From an uncultured Parabacteroides sp. (lineage in GTDB: Bacteria; Bacteroidota; Bacteroidia; Bacteroidales; Tannerellaceae), in assembly GCF_905196875.1 (NCBI RefSeq), contig NZ_CAJJWO010000023.1, positions 1 through 64,000 on the forward strand: a stretch of DNA of 64,000 nt. Reading direction: 5' to 3'. Shown one piece after another: positions 1-8,417 of the stretch. Each line of letters opens with the position of its first letter. The first letter of the stretch is position 1. Both the position numbers and the translations under genes were made by a program. The notes under the pieces were generated by a model. It saw nothing but the letters and a program-made list of their open reading frames with translations. It did not search any database and had not been told where the DNA came from.

Positions 1-34
1 CCGTTTTAGAGTCAGAGACTCAAAACAAATGAAA

Positions 35-65
35 GGAGTTAGTCGAAAGGCTGACTCCTTTTTTG
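35..65 (+). terminator. Rho-independent terminator of an upstream gene
   Basis: A 10-bp stem (GGAGTTAGTC with GGCTGACTCC, allowing G-T pairs) closes a GAAA tetraloop and is followed by a T-rich run. It would end transcription from a gene left of the window. No coding sequence is seen in positions 1-176; the rest is AT-rich leader for the sulfatase. Confidence 0.8.
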
Positions 66-176
66 TTTTATAAAAACCATTGTCCTTGGAATTAATATTA
101 ATCAGCTTCTTTTTGCACGAATCAAATAAGATATATATCTTCGCTATCTAAATCTGTATTCATAGAAAAACATATT

Positions 177-1724
177 ATGAAAAGAAGAACTTTTCTTAAA
201 TCATCACTTCTGGCTGGTGCAGGGGTTGGAGTCAACCATTCTGTACGGTCTGCTATATTTTCTCAGGGACAAAAAGAAACAAAAAAGAAACCTCATGTTA
301 TTTTTATCATGACTGATCAGCATCGTGGGGATGCTTTAGGTTGTATGGGAAATAAGGCAGTTATTTCTCCGAATATTGATAAGTTGGCAGAAGAAGGAAC
401 ATTATTTGTAAGCGGTTATTCATCGGCCCCCAGTAGTACTCCCGGGCGTGCCGGTTTATTAACGGGGTTATCTCCTTGGCATCACGGTATGCTGGGATAT
501 GGACGAATGGCTGAACAATATAAATATGAAATGCCGCAGATGCTTCGTAATCTGGGCTACTTTACTTTTGGTATAGGAAAGATGCACTGGTTCCCTCAAA
601 AAGCACTTCATGGTTTCCATGCAACATTGATAGATGAAAGTGGAAGAGTCGAATCAAAAGATTTTGTCAGCGATTATCGTGAATGGTTTCAACTGAATGC
701 TCCCGGACAAAATCCGGATTTGACGGGCATCGGTTGGAATGATCATGGGGCAGGTATTTATAAACTGGATGAGAAATTGCATCCGACTACCTGGACGGGA
801 CAGACTGCCTGTGAACTGATTCGCAATTATAATAATGATAAACCATTATTTATGAAAGTGTCTTTTGCACGTCCTCATAGTCCTTACGATCCACCGAAAC
901 GTTATCTGGATATGTATAAAAATGCTGATATCCCTAAACCTGTTATTGGGGATTGGTGCAGTAAGTATGCAGAACGCTTGGACCCGGAAAAAGTAGCTTC
1001 GGATGCTCCGTTCGGGAATTTTGGTGATGACTATGCTGTAAATTCCAGGAGACATTATTATGCGAATATCACTTTTATTGATGATCAGATAGGAAAGATA
1101 ATTGCAGCATTGAAAGAGAAAGGAATGTATGATGATGCGATTATTTGCTTTACGGCCGATCATGGTGATATGCTGGGCGATCATTATCATTGGAGAAAAA
1201 CATATCCTTATGAAGGTTCAGCCCATATTCCTTATGTTGTGAAATGGCCGTCGTTTGTTAAAAAAGCAGTTCCGAATGGTGTGAAAATAGAACAGCCGGT
1301 TGAACTTCGCGATTTTCTTCCTACATTTATAGATCTGGCTGGTGGAACCGTTCCTCCTGATATGGACGGAAGCTCGTTGCTGAAACTGGTACAGGGACAT
1401 TCGGACGAATGGCGTAAATACATTGATCTGGAACATGCCACCTGTTATAGTGCCGACAATTACTGGTGTGCACTGACAGATGGAAAGTTGAAGTATATAT
1501 GGAATTTCCATAATGGTGAAGAGCAATTGTTCGATTTGAAAAAGGATCCGGGCGAATTGACGGATTGTTTAGGGAAAAAGGCATATTCCAAGCAACTGAA
1601 GGAACTCCGTAAAGCAATGGTTGACCATCTTTCAGAGCGTGGAGATGATTATGTGAAGAATGGCGAATTAGTTACTTTGGGAAAGACTATACTATATAGT
1701 CCTAATTTCCCTCAAAAAATATGA
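177..1724 (+). CDS. Sulfatase, arylsulfatase-type, Ser-type active site
   Basis: 515-residue sulfatase predicted to hydrolyse sulfate esters, probably on host or dietary glycans. The N-terminus has a twin-arginine-like KRRTFLK followed by a hydrophobic stretch, indicating export. The formylglycine motif reads S-T-P-G-R with Ser87 as the modified residue, followed by the LLTG segment, so it would need an anaerobic radical-SAM maturase (family knowledge). Metal and substrate residues visible include Asp47, Lys135, His137, His234 and the Asp328-His329 pair in TADHGD. Length is normal for the family. A secreted esterase-like gene follows after 30 bases, so the two are probably co-transcribed for glycan processing. 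The exact substrate cannot be told from sequence. A nearby maturase is not in this window. Confidence 0.93.
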   Translation: MKRRTFLKSSLLAGAGVGVNHSVRSAIFSQGQKETKKKPHVIFIMTDQHRGDALGCMGNKAVISPNIDKLAEEGTLFVSGYSSAPSSTPGRAGLLTGLSPWHHGMLGYGRMAEQYKYEMPQMLRNLGYFTFGIGKMHWFPQKALHGFHATLIDESGRVESKDFVSDYREWFQLNAPGQNPDLTGIGWNDHGAGIYKLDEKLHPTTWTGQTACELIRNYNNDKPLFMKVSFARPHSPYDPPKRYLDMYKNADIPKPVIGDWCSKYAERLDPEKVASDAPFGNFGDDYAVNSRRHYYANITFIDDQIGKIIAALKEKGMYDDAIICFTADHGDMLGDHYHWRKTYPYEGSAHIPYVVKWPSFVKKAVPNGVKIEQPVELRDFLPTFIDLAGGTVPPDMDGSSLLKLVQGHSDEWRKYIDLEHATCYSADNYWCALTDGKLKYIWNFHNGEEQLFDLKKDPGELTDCLGKKAYSKQLKELRKAMVDHLSERGDDYVKNGELVTLGKTILYSPNFPQKI

Positions 1725-1754
1725 TTCTTATAAATTCTTTAAACTGCATAGTGT

Positions 1755-2636
1755 ATGGTCAGAAAATGGATACTCCTGCTTGTAGGAGTGAATTGTGTAA
1801 TTGGATCAGTTATGGCACAAGAAAATCCGATCCTGTTGTTCCCGAAGGGAGCACCCGGTGAGACAACCCAGCTGATAGAGAAAGCAGATAACGATGGAGG
1901 GAAAACTGGAGGTGAAACCGTATTACGTATAACCAATGTAAGTGAACCCACAATTACCGTTTATCCGGCTCCGGATGAAGTTGCAACGGGTGCGGCTATG
2001 GTTGTTTGTCCTGGTGGTGGATATAATATCCTAGCTTACGACCTGGAGGGAGATGAAGTTTGTGAATGGTTGAACAACCTCGGTATAACCGCAGTATTGC
2101 TAAAATATCGTGTTCCCCGCCGGGAAGGTTTGGAAAAGCATACAGCCCCTTTACAGGATCTTCAACGTGCAATCGGTTATGTCAGGGCTCATGCAGAAGA
2201 AATGAATATCGATCCGCAGCGTATAGGAGTAATGGGGTTCTCTGCCGGTGGACATCTTTCGGCAATGGCAAGCAATAACTTTGATAAACGTACCTATCCG
2301 GCAGTGGATGCAGCCGATAAGGTCAGCTGTCGTCCGGATTTTTGTCTTTTGGTTTATCCGGCTTACCTGGATGGTGAAAACTTCAAGCTGGCTCCGGAGC
2401 TTAAAGTGAGTGCAGCTACACCTCCGACTATGCTCGTTCAGACAGAGGATGATAAATCGTATATCAATAGTAGTCTCTTTTATTATTATGCATTGAAGGA
2501 GGCGGGTGTTCCTGCACGGATGCATTTATATAGTAAAGGAGGACATGGTTATGGCCTGAGAGATACGGGAGCTGCAGTGAATGAATGGCCGGACAGAGCA
2601 GAAGACTGGTTCCGTGAGTTAGGCGTGATAGAATAA
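1755..2636 (+). CDS. Secreted alpha/beta hydrolase (carbohydrate esterase-like)
   Basis: 293 residues with an N-terminal signal peptide (hydrophobic residues about 5-20, cleavage near AQ). The alpha/beta hydrolase fold shows an oxyanion region CPGGGY (85-90), nucleophile elbow GFSAGG with Ser163, acidic residue Asp232/233 and His264 in KGGHGYG. This is the pattern of the BD-FAE / acetyl-xylan-esterase-like group that removes acyl groups from polysaccharides. It lies 30 bases after the sulfatase on the same strand, which suggests both act on a decorated glycan in the periplasm. Substrate not determinable; lipase or peptidase activity is less likely given the context. Confidence 0.88.
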   Translation: MVRKWILLLVGVNCVIGSVMAQENPILLFPKGAPGETTQLIEKADNDGGKTGGETVLRITNVSEPTITVYPAPDEVATGAAMVVCPGGGYNILAYDLEGDEVCEWLNNLGITAVLLKYRVPRREGLEKHTAPLQDLQRAIGYVRAHAEEMNIDPQRIGVMGFSAGGHLSAMASNNFDKRTYPAVDAADKVSCRPDFCLLVYPAYLDGENFKLAPELKVSAATPPTMLVQTEDDKSYINSSLFYYYALKEAGVPARMHLYSKGGHGYGLRDTGAAVNEWPDRAEDWFRELGVIE

Positions 2637-2674
2637 AAAAACTAAATAGAGTACGGGGATACAGAGATTCTTTG

Positions 2675-2682
2675 TATCTTTG
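2675..2682 (+). promoter_or_regulatory. Bacteroidetes-type -7 box of ssrA
   Basis: TATCTTTG matches the TAnnTTTG -7 consensus of Bacteroidetes and sits 14 bases before the mature tmRNA 5' end. No clear -33 TTTG is seen. Confidence 0.6.
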
Positions 2683-2696
2683 TACTCACAAATCAT

Positions 2697-3094
2697 GGGG
2701 ATGACCGGTTTAGACAGCGGGTAGAAGTGGTTTGTAAGCATGTAGTGCGTGGTTGGCTTGCACTTAAATCTCAGACAACGAACAATTAACTGGCGAAAAC
2801 AATTACGCTTACGCTGCTTAATCGAAGTATAGTAGATTCAAGCTTAATCCCTGCAAAAGTTGCGGGGACGTGACATCACCCGGATGCTGTGGCTCCGAAG
2901 CTTTCCGATTAGGTGGTGCAGCAATATCGGAGATAGTCTGAAATGAGCCTCGGGTCTCAGGCGAAAATTAAGAGGATAAGGATTAAGTGGGTGGCTTCGG
3001 TCTTGCTTGATCCCGACAATCGAAGGCGAAGATAAACATGTAGAAAGCAGATTAGTTCCTCGTTTGGACGAGAGTTCGAATCTCTCCATCTCCA
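2697..3094 (+). ncRNA. ssrA: Transfer-messenger RNA (tmRNA)
   Basis: One-piece tmRNA of about 398 nt that rescues stalled ribosomes and tags the unfinished protein. The 5' GGGGATG pairs with 3' CATCTCC (one G-T), with A3094 as discriminator; CCA is not encoded. A tRNA-like T arm (GAGAG, TTCGAAT, CTCTC) is seen near 3071-3086. The tag frame at 2792-2818 reads GENNYAYAA, with a TAA stop at 2819-2821. Pseudoknot-like GC blocks follow. The tag is unusual in having Tyr in place of the Leu of the common YALAA ending. A shared terminator follows directly. Boundaries are set by acceptor pairing, so they should be close to exact. Confidence 0.96.
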
Positions 3095-3098
3095 CAAC

Positions 3099-3132
3099 AA
3101 AAAGGCTCACAATTTTATTTGCGAGCCTTTTT
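3099..3132. terminator. Bidirectional terminator between ssrA and the M23 gene
   Basis: AAAAAGGCTC and GAGCCTTTTT form a 10-bp stem around a 14-base loop, with A-tract and T-tract on either side. It can serve ssrA on the plus strand and the convergent peptidase gene on the minus strand. Confidence 0.85.
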
Positions 3133-3145
3133 GTTATTTATATGA

Positions 3146-3985
3146 TTATAAATCTATTCGTTTGTTGTTCTCCGGCTGGGTAATTCCTGTATAGGAGTAT
3201 TGGTAATCACCTGCACTTTGGTGAGGAAGTATATTCACTGATTTTACAGCTATGTTTTTTCCAGTCTTAGTTGCTACCAGGCATGTATTATGTAGCTTTC
3301 TGTTTTCCAGATCGAAAACTTTCTCCGGATTGAAATGCTGGCCGTTAATACGAACCTCAAAATGTAAGTGTTCAGTAGTGGCTCTTCCGGTACGTCCGGT
3401 CAGTCCTACAGGTTCTCCGGCTTTTACACGATCACCTACCTTTACCAGATTCTTGGAGTTATGGCTGTAAACTGTTTCTAATCCGTTATAATGGCGTATA
3501 ACAACGACATTTCCATAAGCGGCATACGATTTGGCCATGCGAACGATCCCATCGAAAGCGGCAACGATCGTATCGTTGGCACATGTTTTCAGATCGACTC
3601 CCGAATGATGTCTTCTACGACCGGCATAAGGAGATATAACTTTTGCACCTGGCAGAGGAAATGCGTAATCTTCTTTAGATATTAATGCCAGGTCTATGAT
3701 CAATGAATTTTCGTTTGCCAGTAATTTAGGATCGGGAACGGCTATATCTGCTTTTTCCCGGGAAGAGAAGTTCTCTGTTATATCTTTGCGGGCATATTCC
3801 GTTTTTTCTAATTCCGGTGTCGGTTGAAGAAATATATATTCTACTGCAGGTAGAGGAATATCTGTTGAAGGAGGTACTATAACTGCTTCCGGTTCAAGGG
3901 TAGGAGGCAACGTTTGTACTGTGGAACAGGTACTTAGTGTTAGTATTGTAATGAATGATAATATATAACTATGGATATTAGACAT
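3146..3985 (-). CDS. M23 family metallopeptidase, LytM/endopeptidase type, probable lipoprotein
   Basis: 279 residues. The C-terminal half (about 115-225) is a LytM-type M23 domain that cuts peptidoglycan cross-links in the periplasm. Zn ligands are visible as HSGVD (His127, Asp131) and HLH (His206, His208). The N-terminus is hydrophobic and ends in LSTC with Cys20, a possible lipobox, although Thr at -1 is not the classic residue. A proline-rich linker (25-60) joins anchor and enzyme. The catalytic set is complete, so it is probably an active hydrolase rather than an EnvC/NlpD-like activator. It stands alone and converges on ssrA. Confidence 0.9.
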   Translation of the reverse strand: MSNIHSYILSFITILTLSTCSTVQTLPPTLEPEAVIVPPSTDIPLPAVEYIFLQPTPELEKTEYARKDITENFSSREKADIAVPDPKLLANENSLIIDLALISKEDYAFPLPGAKVISPYAGRRRHHSGVDLKTCANDTIVAAFDGIVRMAKSYAAYGNVVVIRHYNGLETVYSHNSKNLVKVGDRVKAGEPVGLTGRTGRATTEHLHFEVRINGQHFNPEKVFDLENRKLHNTCLVATKTGKNIAVKSVNILPHQSAGDYQYSYTGITQPENNKRIDL

Positions 3986-4124
3986 TATAAAAATTCTTTT
4001 TGACGAACAAAAATAGAAAAAACTATCCAGTCTAAAGTCTTAATTGGGAATACTTTATAATTCTTTTTTATTTCTTTATGCTTTTCTGAGAATTGTAGGA
4101 TGATTTTCGAAGGCAATAATACAA

Positions 4125-4153
4125 AAAGGCGCCAACCGAAGTTTAGCGCCTTT
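4125..4153 (-). terminator. Terminator of the uxuA operon
   Basis: AAAGGCGC and GCGCCTTT form an 8-bp stem with a 13-base loop; on the minus strand it is followed by T residues. It lies 40 bases after the uxuA stop. Confidence 0.8.
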
Positions 4154-4192
4154 CTTCTATAAATCGATAAGAAATGAAATGTATAAGTTGTT

Positions 4193-5368
4193 TTATTTCT
4201 TAAATAATGATTTGGCTATACCCATTTCGAGGCCTCGAAGTTCAGCTAAACCTCTCAGGCGGCCGATACAGGAATAACCCGGATTTGTTTTCTTTTTCAG
4301 ATCGTCTATCATCTGATGGCCGTGGTCCGGACGCATAGCAATGGAACAACCGCGCCTTTGCTGTAACTCCAATAGGGCTTTCATTACGCCATACATATCC
4401 ACATCTCCTTCCAGGTGGTTTGCTTCATAGAAGTTCCCTTCCTCGTCACGCTGTGTGCTGCGGAAATGAACGAAATCAATACGGTCGCCGTAACGTTCCA
4501 TGATTCCTGCCAGATCGTTGTCACTGCGTACCCCGAATGAACCGGTGCATAAGCACAGTCCGTTACTCTCATTGGGAACCGCTTCAATTAACTTCTTGAA
4601 ATCTTCTTCCGTACTCAGGATACGCGGCAATCCGAGAATAGAGTAAGGAGGGTCATCCGGGTGGATAACCAGTTTTACACCAGCTTCATCGGCAACCGGA
4701 GCAATTTCCTGCAAAAAGTAGATCAGATTGGCACGCAATTTTTCTGCATCGATATTTTTATATCGGTCTAATGCCTCTTGGAATTGTTCTATCGTAAAAC
4801 TCTCTTCTGATCCAGGCAGACCGGCAATCATGTTACGGGTAAGCAAGTGACGGTCTTCTTCGCTCATTGAGTCGAAGCGGGCTTTTGCTTTTGCTTTTTC
4901 TTCTGCCGAATAATCGTTCTCTGCTCCCGGGCGTTTCAGAATGAAAAGGTCGAATGCAACGAAAGCAGCCCGCTCGAAGCGAAGAGCTTTTGAGCCGTCC
5001 GGCATGGTATAGGCCAGATCGGTACGTGTCCAATCGAGTACCGGCATGAAATTGTACGTTACAACATTCACACCACATTTACCCAGGTTACGCAGACTTT
5101 CCTTATAGTTGTCGATATATTTCTGAAACTCTCCGGTTTGCGTTTTAATGTGTTCATGAACAGGCACGCTTTCCACAACAGACCAGGTTAATCCGACTTC
5201 TTCGATCATTTTTTTACGTTTCATGATCTCCTCTACCGTCCATACTTCCCCATTGGGAATATGATGTAAAGCATTTACAATACCGGTTGCGCCGGCTTGT
5301 TTGATATCCCAAAGGCTGACGGGGTCATTCGGACCATACCAGCGCCATGTTTGTTCGCATAAATACAT
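4193..5368 (-). CDS. uxuA: Mannonate dehydratase
   Basis: 391 residues, the usual length for UxuA, which dehydrates D-mannonate to 2-keto-3-deoxygluconate in hexuronate breakdown. The N-terminal TWRWYGPNDPVSL segment and the metal-site regions HPDDPP and CLCTGSFG, then VHFRST, are family hallmarks. The ATG follows the SDR gene by 24 bases on the same strand, so the order of transcription is oxidoreductase then uxuA. The two together turn fructuronate into KDG; a KDG kinase or aldolase is not in this window. It is likely controlled from the operator upstream of the SDR gene by the adjacent LacI-type regulator. Confidence 0.95.
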   Translation of the reverse strand: MYLCEQTWRWYGPNDPVSLWDIKQAGATGIVNALHHIPNGEVWTVEEIMKRKKMIEEVGLTWSVVESVPVHEHIKTQTGEFQKYIDNYKESLRNLGKCGVNVVTYNFMPVLDWTRTDLAYTMPDGSKALRFERAAFVAFDLFILKRPGAENDYSAEEKAKAKARFDSMSEEDRHLLTRNMIAGLPGSEESFTIEQFQEALDRYKNIDAEKLRANLIYFLQEIAPVADEAGVKLVIHPDDPPYSILGLPRILSTEEDFKKLIEAVPNESNGLCLCTGSFGVRSDNDLAGIMERYGDRIDFVHFRSTQRDEEGNFYEANHLEGDVDMYGVMKALLELQQRRGCSIAMRPDHGHQMIDDLKKKTNPGYSCIGRLRGLAELRGLEMGIAKSLFKK

Positions 5369-5392
5369 ATTATGTGTCGTGTTATTGGGTTA

Positions 5393-6205
5393 TTAGATTG
5401 AGAAAGCATCGAAACCACCGTCTACGATAGCAATTGTGCCCGTAACGAATTTAGATGCGTCGCTTATTAAATATTGAATGGTTCCAAACAATTCCTCCGG
5501 TGCACCCAGACGTCTGAACGGAGTATGAGCGATAACAGATTTAGCGCGGTCAGTATAAGAACCGTCCGGATTTGTCATCAATGTTCTGTTCTGTTCTGTC
5601 AGGAAAAATCCGGGAGCAATCGCGTTTACACGCAAACCTTCACCGAATTTGATAGCCAATTCACCAGCCATATATTTTGTCAGGTTGGATATAGCAGCTT
5701 TGGCTGCGCCGTATCCTACCACACGTGTCAACGGGCGCAGGGCTGATTCGGAAGAGAAGTTGACGATTGCACCTTCTTTCTGCTGAGCCATAACTTCCGC
5801 AAATACCATAGTGGGGAGAACTGTTCCGAACAAATTCAGGTCGACAACTTTTTTGAATGCATCGATCTGTAAATCGAAAATATTACTGTCGGGTCCGATT
5901 GTTGCACCTGCCATGTTTCCTCCGGCAGCATTCAATAATGCATCGATACGGCCATATTTAGCAAGGATATCTTTTTTATTCTGTTCAAGGATCTCTTTAT
6001 TCAGGACGTCTGTCAGAAAAAAGCAAGCTTCTCCGCCTTTTGCTTTGATGTCTGCAACGATTTTTTCACCGATTTCTGCGGCACGGTCAAGGATGACAAC
6101 TTTAGCTCCTTCTTCAGCCAGGTGACCTGCGATTCCGCTACCTAAAATACCGGCTCCTCCGGTAATAATGACAACTCTGTCTTTAATACAAAATAAATTA
6201 GCCAT
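5393..6205 (-). CDS. SDR oxidoreductase, probable D-mannonate oxidoreductase (fructuronate reductase)
   Basis: 270-residue classical short-chain dehydrogenase. The nucleotide site TGGAGILGSG is at 15-24, NAAGG at 92-96, Ser152 and the catalytic pair Tyr165/Lys169 in YGAAK. Its position just before uxuA strongly suggests it reduces D-fructuronate to D-mannonate, the role filled by an SDR enzyme in many Bacteroidetes instead of the long-chain UxuB of enterobacteria. The Asp at the end of the second strand (LD at 39-40) suggests NADH preference (inference). First gene of the operon; a TAnnTTTG promoter and LacI-type operator lie 48-100 bases upstream. Confidence 0.87.
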   Translation of the reverse strand: MANLFCIKDRVVIITGGAGILGSGIAGHLAEEGAKVVILDRAAEIGEKIVADIKAKGGEACFFLTDVLNKEILEQNKKDILAKYGRIDALLNAAGGNMAGATIGPDSNIFDLQIDAFKKVVDLNLFGTVLPTMVFAEVMAQQKEGAIVNFSSESALRPLTRVVGYGAAKAAISNLTKYMAGELAIKFGEGLRVNAIAPGFFLTEQNRTLMTNPDGSYTDRAKSVIAHTPFRRLGAPEELFGTIQYLISDASKFVTGTIAIVDGGFDAFSI

Positions 6206-6252
6206 TTTCTATATGTTTTTTATTGTGATATTTTCATTTGTATGCACAATCT

Positions 6253-6304
6253 GTGCGCGAACACACATCGACTGCAAATGTATACTATTTATTTGTCAAA
6301 CAAA
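6253..6304 (-). promoter_or_regulatory. Promoter and LacI-type operator of the uxu operon
   Basis: On the minus strand a TTTG (6301-6304), an 18-base spacer and TACATTTG (6275-6282) fit the Bacteroidetes -33/-7 promoter. Ten bases further the dyad GTGNNCGNNCAC (6253-6264) has the CpG centre typical of LacI-family operators and would cover the expected transcription start. A repressor bound there would block initiation or early elongation. Confidence 0.65.
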
Positions 6305-6337
6305 AAAAATAGAGGATAAAAATGACCGTTTATGTCA

Positions 6338-7399
6338 TTAAATATAATTATTGTAATACTTAATATTCTCTTTTATAAGTATATCAATAGGCATGTAATT
6401 GATTTGTTCGACTTTCTCCTTCAGTACCAGATGACGGAATAAGGCTTTTACGCAATTGAATCCCTGCACTTCCGGTCGTTGGGCGATCAGGTGGGTGATG
6501 TGCCCGCTATTCAGATAGTTCAGATTAGAGTCGATCACATCATAACCTATCAGTCTGAAACGTCTGTCGGTATCCTGTTGTTGGAAATAATCGCCTAATA
6601 CATGTGCTCTCGAATTAAAGATGATTCCGGCTTGTATTTCTTCATGTGTGGCAAAGAATGAATCGAGAATATCCTTATTCTCGTTTGATTCGTCTGCATG
6701 GATATGTACCGGGAATATCTTACCCAGAAAATCGTGTCCATACAGATAATCACGGAAACCTTCTTCACGTTTCATAACCTGAGTTGAATGCATGTCGCCT
6801 TTCCGGATAAAACGGAAGATCGCAATATTGTCTTCTGGCTGGATCTGTTCGAATAACAGGCGACCGGCGATATATCCTGAATCATATGAGTTAGTACCAT
6901 AATAGGCAATGCAATTCGTATTTTCGATAAATGCATCTATCAGTACGTAAGGTATTTCCAGTTTATCGAGTTGCTGGGTAAGCTGCAAGACACTTTCCTT
7001 AAACAAAGTAGCAATGATTACTCCTTGACAATCTGATTTTTCAATCACCGGTATCAGGTTATCGAAACTACTTTTGTCATACTGGTTGAAACACAAATGT
7101 TCGATTTCGACATTATAACTAAACAACTCCTGCTCGGCTTTATCAATACCTTCCGATAGTTTGGCCCAGTATTCTCCTTCTGCAAAAGAGGGAGTTAGTG
7201 TAATGAAGCGATATTTCTTCTTCAAAGCTAATGAACGCGCTATCAGGTTCGGATGATAGTCTATTTCTTTTAGTACTTTTTCGACCTTTTTCTGAGCTTC
7301 TTCAGAAACTTTGCCACGATTGTGCAGGATACGATCGACTGTTCCGGTAGAAACTCCGGATAACTCTGCAATATCTTTTATTCTGTAAGTCTTCCCCAT
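6338..7399 (-). CDS. LacI-family transcriptional regulator, probable uxu operon repressor
   Basis: 353 residues. The N-terminal 60 residues are a LacI helix-turn-helix with hinge (IKDIAELSGVSTGTVDRILH, then RSLALKKK). Residues about 65-330 are a periplasmic-binding-like effector domain. It is encoded upstream of and in the same direction as the SDR/uxuA genes, with 132 bases between that hold the predicted promoter and operator. The simplest reading is a repressor released by a hexuronate or mannonate intermediate; that is inference. The VDRILHNRGKVS segment is like the CcpA/RbsR side of the family rather than LacI itself. Confidence 0.9.
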   Translation of the reverse strand: MGKTYRIKDIAELSGVSTGTVDRILHNRGKVSEEAQKKVEKVLKEIDYHPNLIARSLALKKKYRFITLTPSFAEGEYWAKLSEGIDKAEQELFSYNVEIEHLCFNQYDKSSFDNLIPVIEKSDCQGVIIATLFKESVLQLTQQLDKLEIPYVLIDAFIENTNCIAYYGTNSYDSGYIAGRLLFEQIQPEDNIAIFRFIRKGDMHSTQVMKREEGFRDYLYGHDFLGKIFPVHIHADESNENKDILDSFFATHEEIQAGIIFNSRAHVLGDYFQQQDTDRRFRLIGYDVIDSNLNYLNSGHITHLIAQRPEVQGFNCVKALFRHLVLKEKVEQINYMPIDILIKENIKYYNNYI

Positions 7400-7423
7400 A
7401 GGGCTTTTTATTATAATAAATAA

Positions 7424-7446
7424 CCCGCAGTAATAAAAACTGCGGG
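7424..7446 (-). terminator. Terminator after the membrane-protein gene
   Basis: CCCGCAGT and ACTGCGGG form a perfect 8-bp stem with a 7-base loop between the membrane-protein stop and the regulator start. The T-tract on the minus strand is interrupted, so strength is uncertain. Confidence 0.65.
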
Positions 7447-7467
7447 CTGTTTCGTATTACTATTATG

Positions 7468-8100
7468 TTATATTTCTTCTGTAATTTGTAAAGGTGCATT
7501 CAATTTACGGAATGCATAGGCATACATCATATATATAAGTGGCATTGCCACAAAAATACCTATGCCTAACAAGATAAGCCCTAAAATGCAGATACCGATC
7601 ATAGCCAGCATCAACATAAAGAGCGACATCCCTTGCCCACGGGTTATTTCCCAGCTACGTTGGAGCGATTCGATTATACCTGCATCATCTTCAACGATCA
7701 GAGCCGCATAAAATTGCAACCTGAGGGCCAGATAGATTCCCGGGATAACGAATAAACAGATTCCGAGAAGGACGATAATTCCCATGAGTATATTGGCTAC
7801 AAGGTAAGTGATGATTTTACGAGCCTGCTGTCCGTAAGCCGAGAACTGCGGCTCTTCTCCGTCCAAAGCCTGGAATATGTTCTTCATATATCCTAAAGCG
7901 AAGATTGAAGAAATAATACAACTAATCAGATTGATAATGATCGTTCCTGTTACCGATTTTTGTATAGGCATAGCAAATGCCCCTAATGTAAAAGAAATGA
8001 TGCTCATGCCTATTATCAGTCCGGCTAAAACCCAGATCTGAGCTTTGGTCCGTTGCCATGAAGTACTACACACTTCGGAAATTGAAAATTTAGGTCCCAT
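7468..8100 (-). CDS. Polytopic integral membrane protein of unknown function
   Basis: 210 residues with four to six hydrophobic segments (about 22-44, 54-74, 93-120, 150-185). The loop LRLQFYAALIVEDDAGIIESLQRSW before the last membrane helices, with the nearby GQGMSLFM, is shared by a family of Bacteroidetes proteins related to the membrane domain of glycerophosphodiester phosphodiesterases. Such proteins have sometimes been mislabelled as beta-carotene monooxygenases. No catalytic motif is seen. It is a single gene, divergent from the RND operon and separated from the LacI gene by a hairpin. No function is proposed. Confidence 0.8.
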   Translation of the reverse strand: MGPKFSISEVCSTSWQRTKAQIWVLAGLIIGMSIISFTLGAFAMPIQKSVTGTIIINLISCIISSIFALGYMKNIFQALDGEEPQFSAYGQQARKIITYLVANILMGIIVLLGICLFVIPGIYLALRLQFYAALIVEDDAGIIESLQRSWEITRGQGMSLFMLMLAMIGICILGLILLGIGIFVAMPLIYMMYAYAFRKLNAPLQITEEI

Positions 8101-8417
8101 CAGATTGTAGATTATTAAGTTTAAAGATAGCTGTAAATTTAAGGTAAATTATTGAATAAACAAATAATGTCCAGACTTTGTATAGCAATTTGGACTAATT
8201 TACTTTCGAAAGGTCAAAAAATAAGCTATCTATTTGATCTCTACAGATAAATAAGCTGTTTTTTAGTATAAAAGAATGTATAAACGGGAAAAGTGCAATG
8301 AAAAAAAACTAAATTTGTACGCTTTTTTAGATATGAGTCCTTCAATTATCAAGCCTGATAAAACAAGACTTCGAATAGGATGTATACAATGACAGTGGGC
8401 AGAAAATATATTAAATA
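8101..8417. other. Intergenic region between membrane protein and RND operon
   Basis: 317 AT-rich bases between divergent genes. A -7-like TAAATTTG is at 8310-8317 on the plus strand without a good -33 box. GTCCA and TGGAC (about 8169-8195) form a spaced inverted repeat that could bind a regulator. A 19-codon ORF at 8333-8392 lacks a ribosome site and is not called. Confidence 0.4.

Noticed and set aside
2844..3110. 88-codon frame on the minus strand
   Set aside because: Lies inside ssrA; the RNA structure and tag explain the sequence.
8333..8392. 19-residue ORF upstream of the RND operon
   Set aside because: No ribosome site, no conserved composition, and leader function could not be shown.
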